A stretch of 64,000 bases of DNA from Pseudarthrobacter sp. Fe7. GTDB taxonomy: Bacteria; Actinomycetota; Actinomycetes; Actinomycetales; Micrococcaceae. Of this stretch, positions 49,131-59,648 are shown one piece after another (positions within the stretch are counted from its first letter, which is position 1; every line of letters begins with the position of its first letter). The position numbers and the translations under genes are program-made. The stretch lies in the NCBI GenBank assembly GCA_024372495.1, contig CP099977.1:806001-870000 (forward strand), read 5' to 3'. Under the pieces are notes generated by a model. The model ran no database searches. It worked only from the letters and a program-made list of their open reading frames with translations, and was not told the origin of the DNA.

Positions 49131-49529
49131 GTGACCGAATCCATTGAGCCCGCGAACTGCATCTGCCTGTCCGGCGAGCCATACGTTTCGTGCTGTGGCC
49201 GGTTCCATTCCGGCCGGGAACAGGCATCCACGGCCGAGCAGCTGATGCGGTCCCGCTACAGCGCTTTCGTCAGGCTGGATGAGGACTATTTGCTGCGCAC
49301 CCACCACCCTTCCACCGCTCCGGAGGGCCTGGACCTGGACCCCGCCATGGAATGGCGGCGCCTGGACATCGTTGCAACCGGCGGCGGTGGCCCCTTTGAT
49401 ACCGCAGGGACGGTGGAATTCAAGGCGTACTACCGTCACGGCAACAAGCGCGGAGTCCTGCACGAGAACAGCAGGTTCGTCCGGGAGGGCGGCCGGTGGG
49501 TCTATGTGGACGGCGACATCCGCGACTGA
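49131..49529 (+). CDS. YchJ-like SEC-C motif protein (UPF0225)
   Basis: 132 residues. N-terminal zinc motif CICLSGEPYVSCCGRFH of the SEC-C type, then the NTF2-like body (AEQLMRSRYSAFVRLDEDYLL, EFKAYYRHGN, ENSRFVREGGRWVYVDG). Function of the family is unknown. GTG 49131. Its stop touches the stop of the convergent membrane gene. Confidence 0.92.
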   Translation: MTESIEPANCICLSGEPYVSCCGRFHSGREQASTAEQLMRSRYSAFVRLDEDYLLRTHHPSTAPEGLDLDPAMEWRRLDIVATGGGGPFDTAGTVEFKAYYRHGNKRGVLHENSRFVREGGRWVYVDGDIRD

Positions 49530-50383
49530 CTACTCCTCGTCGTCGTAAAACTCGCTGTCCGGCGTGAAGCCGGCGCGGTCAACCTTCCGGTGGAACCGCA
49601 TGCCGGCCAGGCCGCCCAGCACCGCACCGATGAGGGCCACCACTGCCACCACCACCGCGGCGATGATGCTGGTGGTGGTCAGCTGTCCTTCATTAATGGG
49701 GATGCGGGGGAAGCTGTTCAGGTTGGCCAGGACATTGAACTGCTGTCCTGCGACGAGGCCCAGGATGGCCACCACAATGGCTGCGATCAGGGCCCAGACC
49801 CAGACCATGAGCCCCTGCCTGGCACCATTGAAGCGCGCCATCCGGCCCGCAACGTAACCGCCGCAGTAATAGGAGAGGAACAGGATCACCAGCAGTACGA
49901 TGATGCCCACCAGCCCTACCGTGCCGCTGTTTTGGGCGGCCTGGTTCACGGCCTGGTTGACGTCGGTGTTGTTCGCAAGGCCCACGGCGGTCCCGGCGGC
50001 TGCCACCAGCGCGGTCAGGAGGACGGCCATTCCGGTGGCGGCGAGCCACCCGAAGAAGGCAGAGCCAACCTTGATGCCGCCAAAGCGCTCCTTCTGGCGC
50101 GCCACGGCGGTTTCCTGTCTGCCAGTCCAGGGTCCACCACTGGTGTGGCGGCGGTGGGGGCAGGCTGGTACTCCCGCTCCGCGGAGGGCGGGGCAGGCTC
50201 GGAGGACCGCTCTGCCCTGGGAATCCGGGTGGTGTCCCGTTCGCCGGCGCGGGCCGGCGCCGGCTCCATCGAGCGCGTGGCGGAATCGTCCGCGGCTCCC
50301 GCTCGGTAGCTTCCGTTGCGGGTGGTCTCGTCCTCCCGGGCACGGCGGGGAGGCAGGTTCTCTGGGTCCGTTGAGCTGCTCAT
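49530..50383 (-). CDS. Hypothetical four-helix membrane protein with a disordered N-terminal region, frameshifted
   Basis: 284 residues after correction. Residues 1 to about 100 are polar and acidic/Arg-rich; then four or so helices (WLAATGMAVLLTALVAAAGT, GIIVLLVILFLSYYCGGYVAGRM). One base is missing near 50127 (GGACTGG for GGGACTGG on the minus strand); restored, the N-terminal part from ATG 50383 joins the membrane part (DPGTGRQETAVARQ). Function unknown. Confidence 0.72.
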
Positions 50384-50447
50384 GGCTCAACTCAACCACC
50401 CGGCCACGGTGATAGCAAGCGTGCTTACTAATTTGTGACCTGCGGGT

Positions 50448-52448
50448 TTACCGGTATTTCCGGTGCAGGTCCTCCTTGGTTGATGGCCCTGGCGAGGCAT
50501 CGGCGATCCACGGGCCGGTGCCTTCGGACTGGTCCAGGACCCCCGCCTCCAGCCAGGCATAGTCACCGGCGAGGACTTTGCGCGTCAGTGCATGGTCGGC
50601 GTCGTCGGTGTTGCGCCACAGCCGGTCAAAGTACTCGTCCACCCGCACCCTGGCCTGCTCGCAGTAGGCGTCGGCCAGTTCATAGGCACCTGCGGCCTTG
50701 TCGGGGGACGTTTTCAGGAGCATCTCGGCGCGGGAACAGCACGCGGTCATGGCGAACAGTTCGGCGCCGATATCCACCACGCGGCCCAGGAATGCCTGCT
50801 TCCGCTCCAGTTTGGCCTGCCACCGGCCCATGCCGTAGAACGTCTGCCGGGCCAGCCGCCGTGACGAGCGTTCAACGAACCGCAGGTGTTTGGCCAGCCT
50901 GCCGAACTCACCGTAAGAGCGGGGGTCCATGCCGGCCCCGGCCACCAGCTTGGGCAGCCACTTTGCATAGAAGCCGGAGGCGCCGACGGCGGCCTTCGCT
51001 TTGTCGGCCAGGCTCGCGTCAAGTGAGGCAAGGTCACCCGCGGCGGCCAGGTGCGCATCCACTGCTTCCCGCGCAATCAGCAGCCGCATGATCTCCGAGG
51101 ACCCTTCGAAGATCCTGTTGATGCGAAGGTCCCGCAACTGCTGTTCGGCCGGCACCGCGCGTTCCCCGCGGGCCGCCAGCGATTCTGCCGTTTCGAACCC
51201 GCGGCCGCCGCGGATCTGGACCAGCTCATCGGCTATCTGGCAGCTGATCTCCGTGGCCCAGAGCTTTGCGAGCGCGGCTTCGATGCGGACGTCCTTCTGC
51301 CCGGCATCGGCAAGTTCTGCGGACAGTTCAAACACGGCATCCAGGGCGAACGCCGAAGCCGCGATGAAGGCGATCTTTTTGCCCACGGCCTCGTGTTCGC
51401 CCACGGGCCTGCCCCATTGGGTGCGGGCGTTGGACCATTCGCGGGCAATCTTCAGGCTCCAGCGCCCGGATGCCACGCACAGCGCCGGCAGTGCGAGCCG
51501 GCCGGTGTTGAGCGTGGTCAGCGCGATCTTCAGGCCCTGGCCCTCACGGCCCAGCCGGTTGGCGGCGGGCACCAGCACCTGGTGGAAGCGGGTGACCCCG
51601 TTCTCGATGCCGCGCAGGCCCATGAACGCGTTGCGGTGTTCCACCGTGATGCCCGGCGAGTCCATTTCCACCACAAATGCGCTGATGCCGCCCTTGTGCC
51701 GGGTACCGTCCGGATCGGTATGTGCCGGAACAACCGCCATGACCACCACCAGTTCGGCGATCACCCCGTTGGTGGTCCAAAGCTTCACGCCGTCCAGCAG
51801 GTACGCGCCGCCGTCGTCCGTCGGTGTTGCCGTGCTGCCCAGCCGGGCGGGATCGCTGCCCACGTCCGGTTCGGTGAGGAGGAAGGCGGTGACTGCACCG
51901 GCGGCACACCTCGGTAAATACTCGCGCTTTTGGTCCGGGGTCCCGAAAACCTTGACGGGCTCGGGCACGCCAATTGACTGGTGGGCGGAGATCAGGGCGC
52001 CCAGGCTGGGATGCACGCTGCCCAGCAGGGCCAGGGCCCGCCCGTAGTACACCAAGGAGAGGCCCAGCCCGCCGTATTCCTCCGGGATCTTCATGCCGAA
52101 GACGCCCAGGTCCGCCAGGCCCTTGATGTAGTCGTCGGGTATTTCCGCTTCCCGCTCGATGACCCGCCCGGACATGGTTTTTGCGTACTCCGTGAGGCGG
52201 GACATGAACTCTTCGCCCCGCTCAACGGAAGCAGGGTCCGCTGTGGGCCACGGGTGGACCAGGTCCAGGTCGAAACTGCCCAGGTAAAGGCCTTTGGCGA
52301 AGCTGGGCCGTTCCCAGCCGGATTCCCGGGCTGCCTCAGCGACGGCCCGGGCATCCTCTGCGGTGGCTCCGGCGCCGATGTTGCCGGCAGGGACGGGTGT
52401 TTCTTCAGCCGGGGCGTCCTTGGCCTGGCTGTCAGTTGCGGAGGTCAT
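50448..52448 (-). CDS. Acyl-CoA dehydrogenase-like protein, long form
   Basis: Flavoprotein of the acyl-CoA dehydrogenase superfamily, 666 residues, intact. The dehydrogenase core has the FAD-binding FLLTEPDVGSDPARL and helical C-terminal RGGRGFETAESLAARGERAVPAEQQLRDLRINRIFEGSSEIMR region (Arg and Glu positions of the family), followed by an extra domain of about 200 residues as in the long FadE-type forms. Probable role: beta-oxidation of fatty acids. Starts ATG 52448. Confidence 0.93.
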   Translation of the reverse strand: MTSATDSQAKDAPAEETPVPAGNIGAGATAEDARAVAEAARESGWERPSFAKGLYLGSFDLDLVHPWPTADPASVERGEEFMSRLTEYAKTMSGRVIEREAEIPDDYIKGLADLGVFGMKIPEEYGGLGLSLVYYGRALALLGSVHPSLGALISAHQSIGVPEPVKVFGTPDQKREYLPRCAAGAVTAFLLTEPDVGSDPARLGSTATPTDDGGAYLLDGVKLWTTNGVIAELVVVMAVVPAHTDPDGTRHKGGISAFVVEMDSPGITVEHRNAFMGLRGIENGVTRFHQVLVPAANRLGREGQGLKIALTTLNTGRLALPALCVASGRWSLKIAREWSNARTQWGRPVGEHEAVGKKIAFIAASAFALDAVFELSAELADAGQKDVRIEAALAKLWATEISCQIADELVQIRGGRGFETAESLAARGERAVPAEQQLRDLRINRIFEGSSEIMRLLIAREAVDAHLAAAGDLASLDASLADKAKAAVGASGFYAKWLPKLVAGAGMDPRSYGEFGRLAKHLRFVERSSRRLARQTFYGMGRWQAKLERKQAFLGRVVDIGAELFAMTACCSRAEMLLKTSPDKAAGAYELADAYCEQARVRVDEYFDRLWRNTDDADHALTRKVLAGDYAWLEAGVLDQSEGTGPWIADASPGPSTKEDLHRKYR

Positions 52449-52549
52449 GGGTTATCTCCTTGGCCGGATTGGCCGGTGTAGCCATGGATCCGCCGGGTTG
52501 GAGAACCCTTCAGCTGTCCCTCAAGATTACCCGCGGGTAGGTTCCGGTG

Positions 52550-52813
52550 CTAGGGGATGGCTGGGCCTGGAAATCGCCGGGGAGGCTCCACGGTGGAGGC
52601 GCGGTGGACCAGCATGTCCCAACCTGCGTTGATGCCGTGGACTACCGCCAGGAGCGTGTTGGCCGCCACCGTCCACGCGAGCTTGCCCGCGCCCAGTACT
52701 ACCAGGGCGATCAGTCCTGCGGCGAGGACGAATGCGGCCAGAATTGCGCCAAATACCAGGGTCCCGATGAAGACCAAGGTGGCTGTTTCCACGGAGCTTA
52801 GATCGAACTGCAT
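52550..52813 (-). CDS. Small two-helix membrane protein
   Basis: 87 residues from ATG 52813, which follows CAGGGGGATAC. Two hydrophobic segments (LVFIGTLVFGAILAAFVLAAG and LIALVVLGAGKLAWTVAAN) and a short basic tail. The longer frame upstream is not coding-like. It is divergent from jetA across 271 bases that hold no other gene; a functional tie to the jet genes is not shown. Confidence 0.65.
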   Translation of the reverse strand: MQFDLSSVETATLVFIGTLVFGAILAAFVLAAGLIALVVLGAGKLAWTVAANTLLAVVHGINAGWDMLVHRASTVEPPRRFPGPAIP

Positions 52814-53084
52814 GTATCCCCCTGCTGCGACATTGCTTTGCGAAAGACTGCTGTGGTGAAGACCGGTAGCAGAAGCGTAGGAGGACAGCCGCGCGGGCAG
52901 CCAGAGCAGAGTGGGGCAGAAGTGACTGTTGATACTGGATTGAAACACTACCCACAGGTAGGTCACGGAGCGGTCGCGGCGGCCTGCGTTAACCTTGTAG
53001 TTGGCAGTTTTCCGGTCCGGCCCTTTCAGACCGGCCCAGCCCAGCCCCTGAACAGTCCAGCAGCCAGCAGCCCAAGGAGAGTGT

Positions 53085-54542
53085 GTGCCCCGCTCCGCCA
53101 GGTCATCCGCTGACGCGATCAGCGCCCGGCTCCGGGACCTCGAACTCCTCACCAAGGGGCCCGCCTGGGCCTTGACCCGTTCGGCACCCTGGGTGATTGC
53201 GGTGCTCCAGGCTTCCTTCACCCGCACCCGGCCGCAAGTTCCCCTCGAGGAATTCCATGCCGACGTCGACTCCTTCCTTGAGGAGCTCCGGCGCCAGGAT
53301 CCCGGGCTGGGAGGAGGGGCGAACGGAAAGGCTTTTGGTGACGAGTGGACCCGGCGGCAGTTCCTGACCCGCCGGAACCAGTCAGGCCAGATCGTTTACG
53401 AGGCCACCGAACCGGCAGCCCGCGTGCTCGCCTTCCTCGACAGCCTTTCCAGCGAGCGCTCCACCCTGAACGGTTCCCGGCTGGGCACCCTGCTGGGGGA
53501 CGTGGAGAAGCTCGCGAACGAGACCAACCCGGACCAGAGCGCCCGCCTCGAAGCCCTCGAAGAGGAAATCGAAGAGCGTCAGCAGCTCATCGAGGACATC
53601 AGTACCGGCGAGTTCGACGGCCTGCTGGACGACGACGAGGCCGTGGAGGCTGCCGGAAACATCCTTGACCTGGCCGCCAGCCTGCCCGCTGACTACAAGA
53701 AGATGCGTGACCGGATCGAGGAACTGGTGGGCGGGCTCCGCAACCAGATCATCGAGGAGTCGCTGACCAAGGGCGCCACCATGGCCCAGGTCCTGGAGGC
53801 AGATAAGCGGCTCCGCCAAAGTCCCGAGGGCAGGACGTTCCGGTCCTTCACCGCGTTCCTGGAGGATCCGCAGCAGCAGGTTCGCTTCCGATCCGCGATT
53901 GGCGAGGTCCTGAGCCGACAGTTCGCCGACGACCTTTCACTTGAGGACCGGGAGACGTTGAAGAACCTGGTGGCCGAGCTCCGCCAGCAGCACAGCCAGA
54001 TCCAGCGAATCTACGGCAAGCTCAGCGAAAGCCTCAACACCTACGTCCAGAGCGACGACTTCCGCCAGTCCGTCAGGCTCCGGCAGGTCCTGCGCGAAGC
54101 CGAACAGGCCATCCGGTCCCTCCCGTACGAGCGTGAACGCCCGGGCCTGGTGCCGGGGCCGGTCCTGTACAACGCCGGCTTCGAGTCACTGTCCATGGTG
54201 AAGCTGTTCGATCCGGACGAGTTCGCGGCACCGCCCCGCCTGGCGGACCCCATCGCCTTCACGGACTCGGACCGGGTGCGCTCGCCAAGGACAGGCAAGG
54301 CCAAGCCCTCCGTGGTCCGGGCGGCCATGGCAGGGGCGGCAACGCTGGCCGACGCCTGGCAGCAGCTGCCGCCCGAAGAGCAGCACATTAACACCATCCG
54401 CGCCCTCCTGTCGGAAGCCCTGCACGCCGGGGCGCATTTCCACCGCGGCGCCTGGGATGGCCTGGACTTCGAACAGATAGACGGCTCCACCCGCAGGGCC
54501 TACCTGCCGGTGGTCACGCTCGCAAAGGATTCAGATGACTGA
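53085..54542 (+). CDS. jetA: Wadjet/MksBEF-type system subunit JetA (MksF, DUF3375)
   Basis: Kleisin-like subunit of a bacterial SMC complex that bars plasmids, 485 residues, intact. The all-helical DUF3375 body has an N-terminal winged-helix part ([33 protein letters not shown]) and a long central coiled region (residues about 150-330). GTG 53085 follows AAGGAG. It overlaps jetB by eight bases, so the three genes are one operon. By family, JetA bridges the two JetC heads. Confidence 0.9.
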   Translation: MPRSARSSADAISARLRDLELLTKGPAWALTRSAPWVIAVLQASFTRTRPQVPLEEFHADVDSFLEELRRQDPGLGGGANGKAFGDEWTRRQFLTRRNQSGQIVYEATEPAARVLAFLDSLSSERSTLNGSRLGTLLGDVEKLANETNPDQSARLEALEEEIEERQQLIEDISTGEFDGLLDDDEAVEAAGNILDLAASLPADYKKMRDRIEELVGGLRNQIIEESLTKGATMAQVLEADKRLRQSPEGRTFRSFTAFLEDPQQQVRFRSAIGEVLSRQFADDLSLEDRETLKNLVAELRQQHSQIQRIYGKLSESLNTYVQSDDFRQSVRLRQVLREAEQAIRSLPYERERPGLVPGPVLYNAGFESLSMVKLFDPDEFAAPPRLADPIAFTDSDRVRSPRTGKAKPSVVRAAMAGAATLADAWQQLPPEEQHINTIRALLSEALHAGAHFHRGAWDGLDFEQIDGSTRRAYLPVVTLAKDSDD

Positions 54543-55665
54543 GGAAATCACGACGCCGGCAGTTGAACCGGCGGAAACGCCGGCGGGTGGGCGTATGGAC
54601 GAGCCGGTGGTTGGGCAGGATGAAACCCGGGCGGCATCGGGCGCTGGGTACCCCGGACCTGTTTCCCCACGCGACACTTTCGTCGATGGTGCTGCCTTGT
54701 TTCCCGGCGACACCGGAGTCCTGTCCATGAAGGTGCGGCAGGCCCTGGTCAAGCTCCTCAAAGGCCCGTACATCGACGGTGGCCGGGACGAGAAGCTCTG
54801 GACAGTGCTGCTGGACAACCAGGTGATCCTGCGCAGCCGGCTCTCCGAACTGTTCCTGACACTGCAGCTTGACCACGAGCGGAAGATCGCCGTCCTCCGT
54901 CCCGTGGACCCGGAGGTGATCGGCGGCAGCACCCGCTCCAGCATCCTGCGGCAGCAGCGCGCCCTCAGCCGGGTGGAAACCATCGTCCTGCTCCGCCTGC
55001 GCCTGCTGCTGGACAGGCACGTCACCGCACAGACCGATCCCACCATCACCCGCGAGGAAATCACGGACCTGGTGGCCCACTACCAGCCCGCCGGACAGCA
55101 GGACGCCCTCCGCGACTCGGACGTCGTCACCCGCGCCATCACCAAGCTTCTGGCCCGCCAGCTCCTGCTCCCCACCGGCCTGGACGACGTCTACACCATC
55201 TCCAACGCCCTGCCCCTGGCTCTGCCCTTCGAAAACATCGGCGACATCCCGGCCCACATCGAGGCGCTGGTAGCGGCCTCGGCAGATCCCACCGGCACAG
55301 AAGCAATGCTGGAACTCGACGGCTCACAGGACGAGGACGGTGCGGGGGACGACGACGCCGATGCCGCCCCCGCCCCTTCGCCGGGCGGCATTCGTCCTAC
55401 GGACGATGCGCCCGGCTCCGACAGCGGATCCGGACTTCCCGATGCTCGCAAGCTCGCATCGGGACCCTCGTCCGTCCCCTTAGATGCCACTCCCGGGGCG
55501 GCATCGGCGTCGTCGTCGGGTGCGCAGGTCCTGGGCACGAGCGGTGACGCCGGGGACATGCGGCAGCGTGCGTCTAAGCGAGGAACGAGCGAGCACGCAG
55601 AGCATGTGTCCGCCGATGCCGCGGTCGGCGAGCCGGCACCAGCACCTGAAGGAGAAGCCAAGTGA
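54535..55665 (+). CDS. jetB: Wadjet/MksBEF-type system subunit JetB (MksE, DUF4194) with a long disordered tail
   Basis: KITE-like winged-helix partner of the kleisin, 376 residues. The conserved part is about residues 55-255 ([37 protein letters not shown]). Residues about 260-376 are low-complexity, Asp/Ala/Ser/Gly/Pro-rich, and the DNA there carries palindromes and a dispersed repeat, suggesting insertion of repeat DNA in frame. The start overlaps jetA, and its stop overlaps the GTG of jetC (GTGA). Confidence 0.88.
   Translation: MTEEITTPAVEPAETPAGGRMDEPVVGQDETRAASGAGYPGPVSPRDTFVDGAALFPGDTGVLSMKVRQALVKLLKGPYIDGGRDEKLWTVLLDNQVILRSRLSELFLTLQLDHERKIAVLRPVDPEVIGGSTRSSILRQQRALSRVETIVLLRLRLLLDRHVTAQTDPTITREEITDLVAHYQPAGQQDALRDSDVVTRAITKLLARQLLLPTGLDDVYTISNALPLALPFENIGDIPAHIEALVAASADPTGTEAMLELDGSQDEDGAGDDDADAAPAPSPGGIRPTDDAPGSDSGSGLPDARKLASGPSSVPLDATPGAASASSSGAQVLGTSGDAGDMRQRASKRGTSEHAEHVSADAAVGEPAPAPEGEAK
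55437..55464. repeat. Perfect palindrome inside the jetB tail
   Basis: TCCCGATGC (55437-55445), ten bases, GCATCGGGA (55456-55464). It falls in the low-complexity tail and is unlike constraint from protein coding; REP-like. Confidence 0.65.
55561..55602. repeat. REP-like dispersed repeat, copy B (inside the jetB tail)
   Basis: 42 bases starting CGGCAGCGTGCGTC and ending GAGCACGCAGAG, nearly identical to 6717-6757, which lies outside genes. GCGTGC and GCACGC at the ends can pair. Here it is read through as part of JetB. Confidence 0.62.
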
Positions 55666-58600
55666 GTATCGCGAGCATGCTTCCGTTGGGGAACGTGACC
55701 AACCCGGGGCAGATGCGGCTTGCGTTGGTGCAGGTGGTCAACTGGGGGACGTTCCACGGGGCGCACACGATCCACGTGGACCGGAACGGGACGCTGCTGA
55801 CGGGTAATTCGGGCGTGGGAAAGTCCACGCTGTTCGATGCGATGCTGCGGGTGTTCGATGCGCGGCCGCGGTCCAATGAGGCGGCTGCGCAGCGGTCGGG
55901 CGGTGCGGTTGAGGACAAACGGACCACGTTCACCTACATGCGCGGCAAGGTGGGGGACAAGGCCGTAGGTGAGGGCTCGGCGAGTGCGTTCCAGCGCCCG
56001 GGGGCCACGTGGTCCGCCGTCGCCCTGACGTTCGACAACGCCGCCGGCACGCGGGTGACGGTGTCGGCGCTGTTCGACCTGCCCAAGAACGGCACGGAGT
56101 CCAGCGTGGGCCGGTTCTACCTGGTGGACAATGTTCCGCTGGACCTGGAAGCGGTCGAGGGCATCGCCGACAAGCGGTTCACCAAGGGCGCGCTGGAGGC
56201 GATTTTCCCGCACGCGCAGGTGTTTGATGTCCACAAGGCGTTCGCGGAGCGGTTCCGGCGCCTGTTGGGGATCAGTTCCGACCAGGCCCTGCCCCTGCTG
56301 CGCGTGATCCAGGCCGGCAAGGGGCTGGGGGGCAGCGTCAACACCTTCTTCCGCGACCAGGTCCTCGACGCGCCGGCAACGCTCGCCGCGGCCGACGACG
56401 TGGTGGAGGAGTTCAGCAACCTGATGTCCATCCGCCAGCGGCTGGAGGACGTCCGGCAGCAGCGTGACCAGGCTGGCCCCGGTCCCGGGCCTCAACCGGG
56501 AGTACGCGCAGTCGCTGCTTGACGCGAACCGGCTCCGTGAGCTGGCGGGCGGGGAGTTCGAGGCGTACCGGCAGCAGTTGGCCGTCACGGTCCACCAGAA
56601 GACGCTGCTCCGTTTCCGCGAGCCTGGCCCAGGCGAAAGCCAGGGAACTTGGTGCCGAGCGTGCGGTCCGGGACGGCCTGGCAAAGGAACTGCGGCAGCT
56701 GGAAACCGACTACAACAACCAGGGCGGCAACGCGATCTCAGCCATCGAACAGTCGCTGGAGAACGCCCGGGTTGGCCTTAAACTCCGCCAACAGCTGGAG
56801 GAAGCAGCCCAGCAGGCGCTGGCCGACGCCGGCCTGCAGCTTGAGTGGAGCGCCGCCGGCTGGGAGCAGGCCCACGAACAGGCGGCGGCCCGGTCCGCCG
56901 AGCTGAAGGATGATTCGCAGGCCCTGCAGGAGCTGAGGTTCGAGGCGTTCGACGCGCACGCCACCCGCAAACGCGAGCCTGGCCGCGGCTGAGCAGGAAC
57001 TCGTCTCACTGAAGACGCGCAAATCCCTGCTGCCGCCGTCGAGCATTGAAAACCGCGCGGCCATTGCCGCCGCAACCGGGATTCCCGAGGACCGGATGCC
57101 GTTCGCCGGCGAGCTCATGGACCTCGCCGAAGGGGAGGAGCGGTGGCGCCCCGCTGCCGAACGTGCGCTCCGCAACCTGGCCACCACGCTGCTGGTCCCG
57201 GGCGAGCACTTTGGTGCCGTGACCCGCTACCTCAACGACCACAACGTCCGCGGAGCGCTGCGGGCCGTGGACGTCTCCAAGCCCCTCGCCGGCGGCGCGC
57301 TGGCCGTGGAGGACGCGCGCGACGGCGACCTGCTCACCAAGCTGGACATCCTCGCCGCGGGCGGGGCTGCCGAAGCGGGCGTATGGGTCCGCGAGCGCAT
57401 TGCGCTCGACTTCGCCTACCCCTGCGTAGAGGACCCGGACCAGTGGCCGCACTGGACAAGGGCCTCAGCCTGGGCGGCGTGGTGAAACGCAACCGGCACA
57501 CCGTGGAAAAGGACGACCGCTTCACGAGCCGCCAGGACTACGTCCTAGGCTTCGATAACGCCGCCAAACTGGAACTCGTGGCAGGGCAGGTGGAGGACCT
57601 CCGGCAGGAAGTGGCCAAGGCCGCCGAACTGGCGCAGAGCCGCGAGGACTCGCACCAGGGCATGAGCCGCCAGCTTGATGCGCTGCGGCGGATCGCGGAG
57701 GACGACCGCCCCTGGGAACAGGTGTCCGCTGCGGTCGCTGCGGATGAGCTGACCCGGATCGAGCAGCGGCTCCAGGACGCCCTGGCCGCACAGGCGGACC
57801 TGGAACCGTTGCGGGCCACCATCGAAGAGGTCCGGCAGAAGCACCAGTCCAGCACCGAGTCCGCCGCGGTCCTGCAAAGCGAATACAAGGCACTGGACCG
57901 CCAGCTCACCACTGCGGACTCACTGCTGGAAGCTGCGCGTGACCGCCTGGCCCAGGCGCCGCCGTCGGACGCCACCGTCACGGCGCTGGAGCCGTACTTC
58001 GCGGAATTCGGCGATGTCACGGAGATGCACGAGCCTGGACAACCTTGCCAACCGGGTGCGGACCGCGCTTTTGGGGGACCTGCACGCCGCCGAATCCCGG
58101 GGACAGGCCACCGCCGAGCGGCTCACCCGCATTTTTGAAAGCTTCGTGCGCGAGTGGGGCAGCGCCATCTCGGCGGACCACGGCACCAGCATCGGCGCGG
58201 CCAGCGAATTCGAGGCCCGCTACCACGCGATCGTCAATGATGGCCTGCCCGCTCAGGAAGCCGAATTCCGGCAGTTCTTCAACCAGCGCACGCACGAATC
58301 CTTCAGCACCCTGCTGCACCTGCTGGACGAGGAACGCCGCTCCATCACCAGCCGCATCCTGCCCCTGAACGGGATCCTGTCCCAGGTGAACTTCCACGAG
58401 GGCAGCTACCTGGAACTGGACATCAAGCAGACGCTGCCGCCCACGGCCAAACAGTTCAAGGACGCCATCCAGAACGCCTTGAAGGTGCGGCACGCGCGGC
58501 CGGCGAAAGCAGAAGCCGGCCGGGCGGAAGGTGCCGGTGCCCAAGCGGACGACGACGGCGAGCTCACCGCCCGCTACAAATCCCTCGAGACGCTGGTCAA

Positions 58601-59130
58601 ACGGCTCGGTTCCCAGGCGCCCGAGGACCGGCGCTGGCGCGCAGAGGTGCTCGATGTGCGCGGGCACCTGTTCATCCAGTGCAAGGAGCACCGGGAAGTC
58701 ACAGGTCCCCGTGGCGGCAGGAAGACCGAGGCGTTCATGCACGCCGACACCGGATCCATGTCCGGCGGCGAGCGGCAGCGGTTCACCGCGTTCATCATGG
58801 CCGCGGCCTTGAGCTACCAGGCTGGGCATCGCCGAGCAGGGCTTCACCACGTACGGCACCGTGATGATGGACGAAGCCTTTGTGCTCGCCTCCGAGGAGT
58901 TCGCCGGTGCCGGGATCAAGGCCCTGCACGAATTCGGTTTCCAGTTGCTGCTGGCGGCGCCCGAAAACGTGATCGACCTGTCCCGGCACCTGGGCTCGGT
59001 CACGGAAATCCTCCGTGACCGGCGCACCAACCGCTCCGGAGTCCTCACCGCGCCCGTGATCCGCCCCCGCCCGGGAGAGGAAGGGGCCTGGCGGTCCGAG
59101 GCGAACCCGGTGGACATCGTCCTGCGGTAA
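55662..59130 (+). CDS. jetC: Wadjet/MksBEF-type SMC ATPase JetC (MksB), six frameshifts
   Basis: Motor subunit of the complex, about 1154 residues after correction, usual for the family. Walker [10 protein letters not shown] (residues 48-56), long coiled coil with a hinge in the middle, signature SMSGGERQR (near 1033) and Walker B VMMDEAF (near 1067). The frame breaks at 56470-56474, 56621-56625, 56976-56980, 58032-58036 and 58819-58823 (AGCCT/AGGCT for AGCT) and at 57441-57446, where CAGCTGG has become CAGTGG. Undoing all six leaves an exact multiple of three. GTG 55662 overlaps jetB. No JetD follows. Confidence 0.88.
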
Positions 59131-59153
59131 CCGCCGCTACTTGGCCTGGCGTC

Positions 59154-59648
59154 CTATTTGGACTGCACGCGCCCAAGGAATTGCGCGGTGCGGTCCTTCA
59201 GGCCTTGGATTTGGCGTTCCACAACGGCGGCCGGATCCGGGTTGATCTCGTTAGCCGGCGGTTCCTTGCGCACGTTGCCGCAGCACAGGAAATCGGCACA
59301 GATCAGCGTGCCCACAGTATTTCCGTTGCGCCCGGACTGGCCCGCCCGCCTGGCGACCCAGAGGAGCACGTCCTCTTTGGAGAACACGTCGCGGCAGAGT
59401 TCGCAGAGCACCGACCGTTTCTTCTTGGCCCCTCCTTCGGGTGCCCGGAGCATGATCCCGGTGAGGCCCTTGGCCCCGGGAACCACCAGGTAGCCGCGCA
59501 ACGGCATCTTCCCGTCCCGCCAGCCCAGGAACTCCAGGCTGTCCCAGTCCAGGGAGTCGAAGTTCTTGGGCAGGGTGAGCTTGGCGGCTTCTGAACGGCT
59601 GGCATTGACGAAGGATGAGCGGATCTGTTGAGGCGTGACTGATTGCAT
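59154..59648 (-). CDS. FBP-domain protein (treble-clef zinc finger, translation factor-like)
   Basis: 164 residues. The C-terminal zinc site uses two Cys pairs (CELC and the later CADFLCCGNVR) as in FBP-domain proteins related to the EF-G-binding treble clef. The N terminus is alpha/beta (DSLDWDSLEFLGWRDGKMPLRGY). ATG 59648. It is probably a ribosome or EF-G partner; the old name, fibronectin-binding, is not supported here. It converges on jetC and is not part of the Wadjet genes. Confidence 0.85.
   Translation of the reverse strand: MQSVTPQQIRSSFVNASRSEAAKLTLPKNFDSLDWDSLEFLGWRDGKMPLRGYLVVPGAKGLTGIMLRAPEGGAKKKRSVLCELCRDVFSKEDVLLWVARRAGQSGRNGNTVGTLICADFLCCGNVRKEPPANEINPDPAAVVERQIQGLKDRTAQFLGRVQSK

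Noticed and set aside
51440..51460. AGGCTCC in the acyl-CoA dehydrogenase gene as a further lesion
   Set aside because: The frame stays open and codes a sensible Trp-Ser-Leu-Lys; here AGCCT is genuine.
59154..59648. The gene after jetC as JetD
   Set aside because: It is on the opposite strand, only 164 residues, and shows the FBP zinc-finger pattern rather than a Toprim nuclease.
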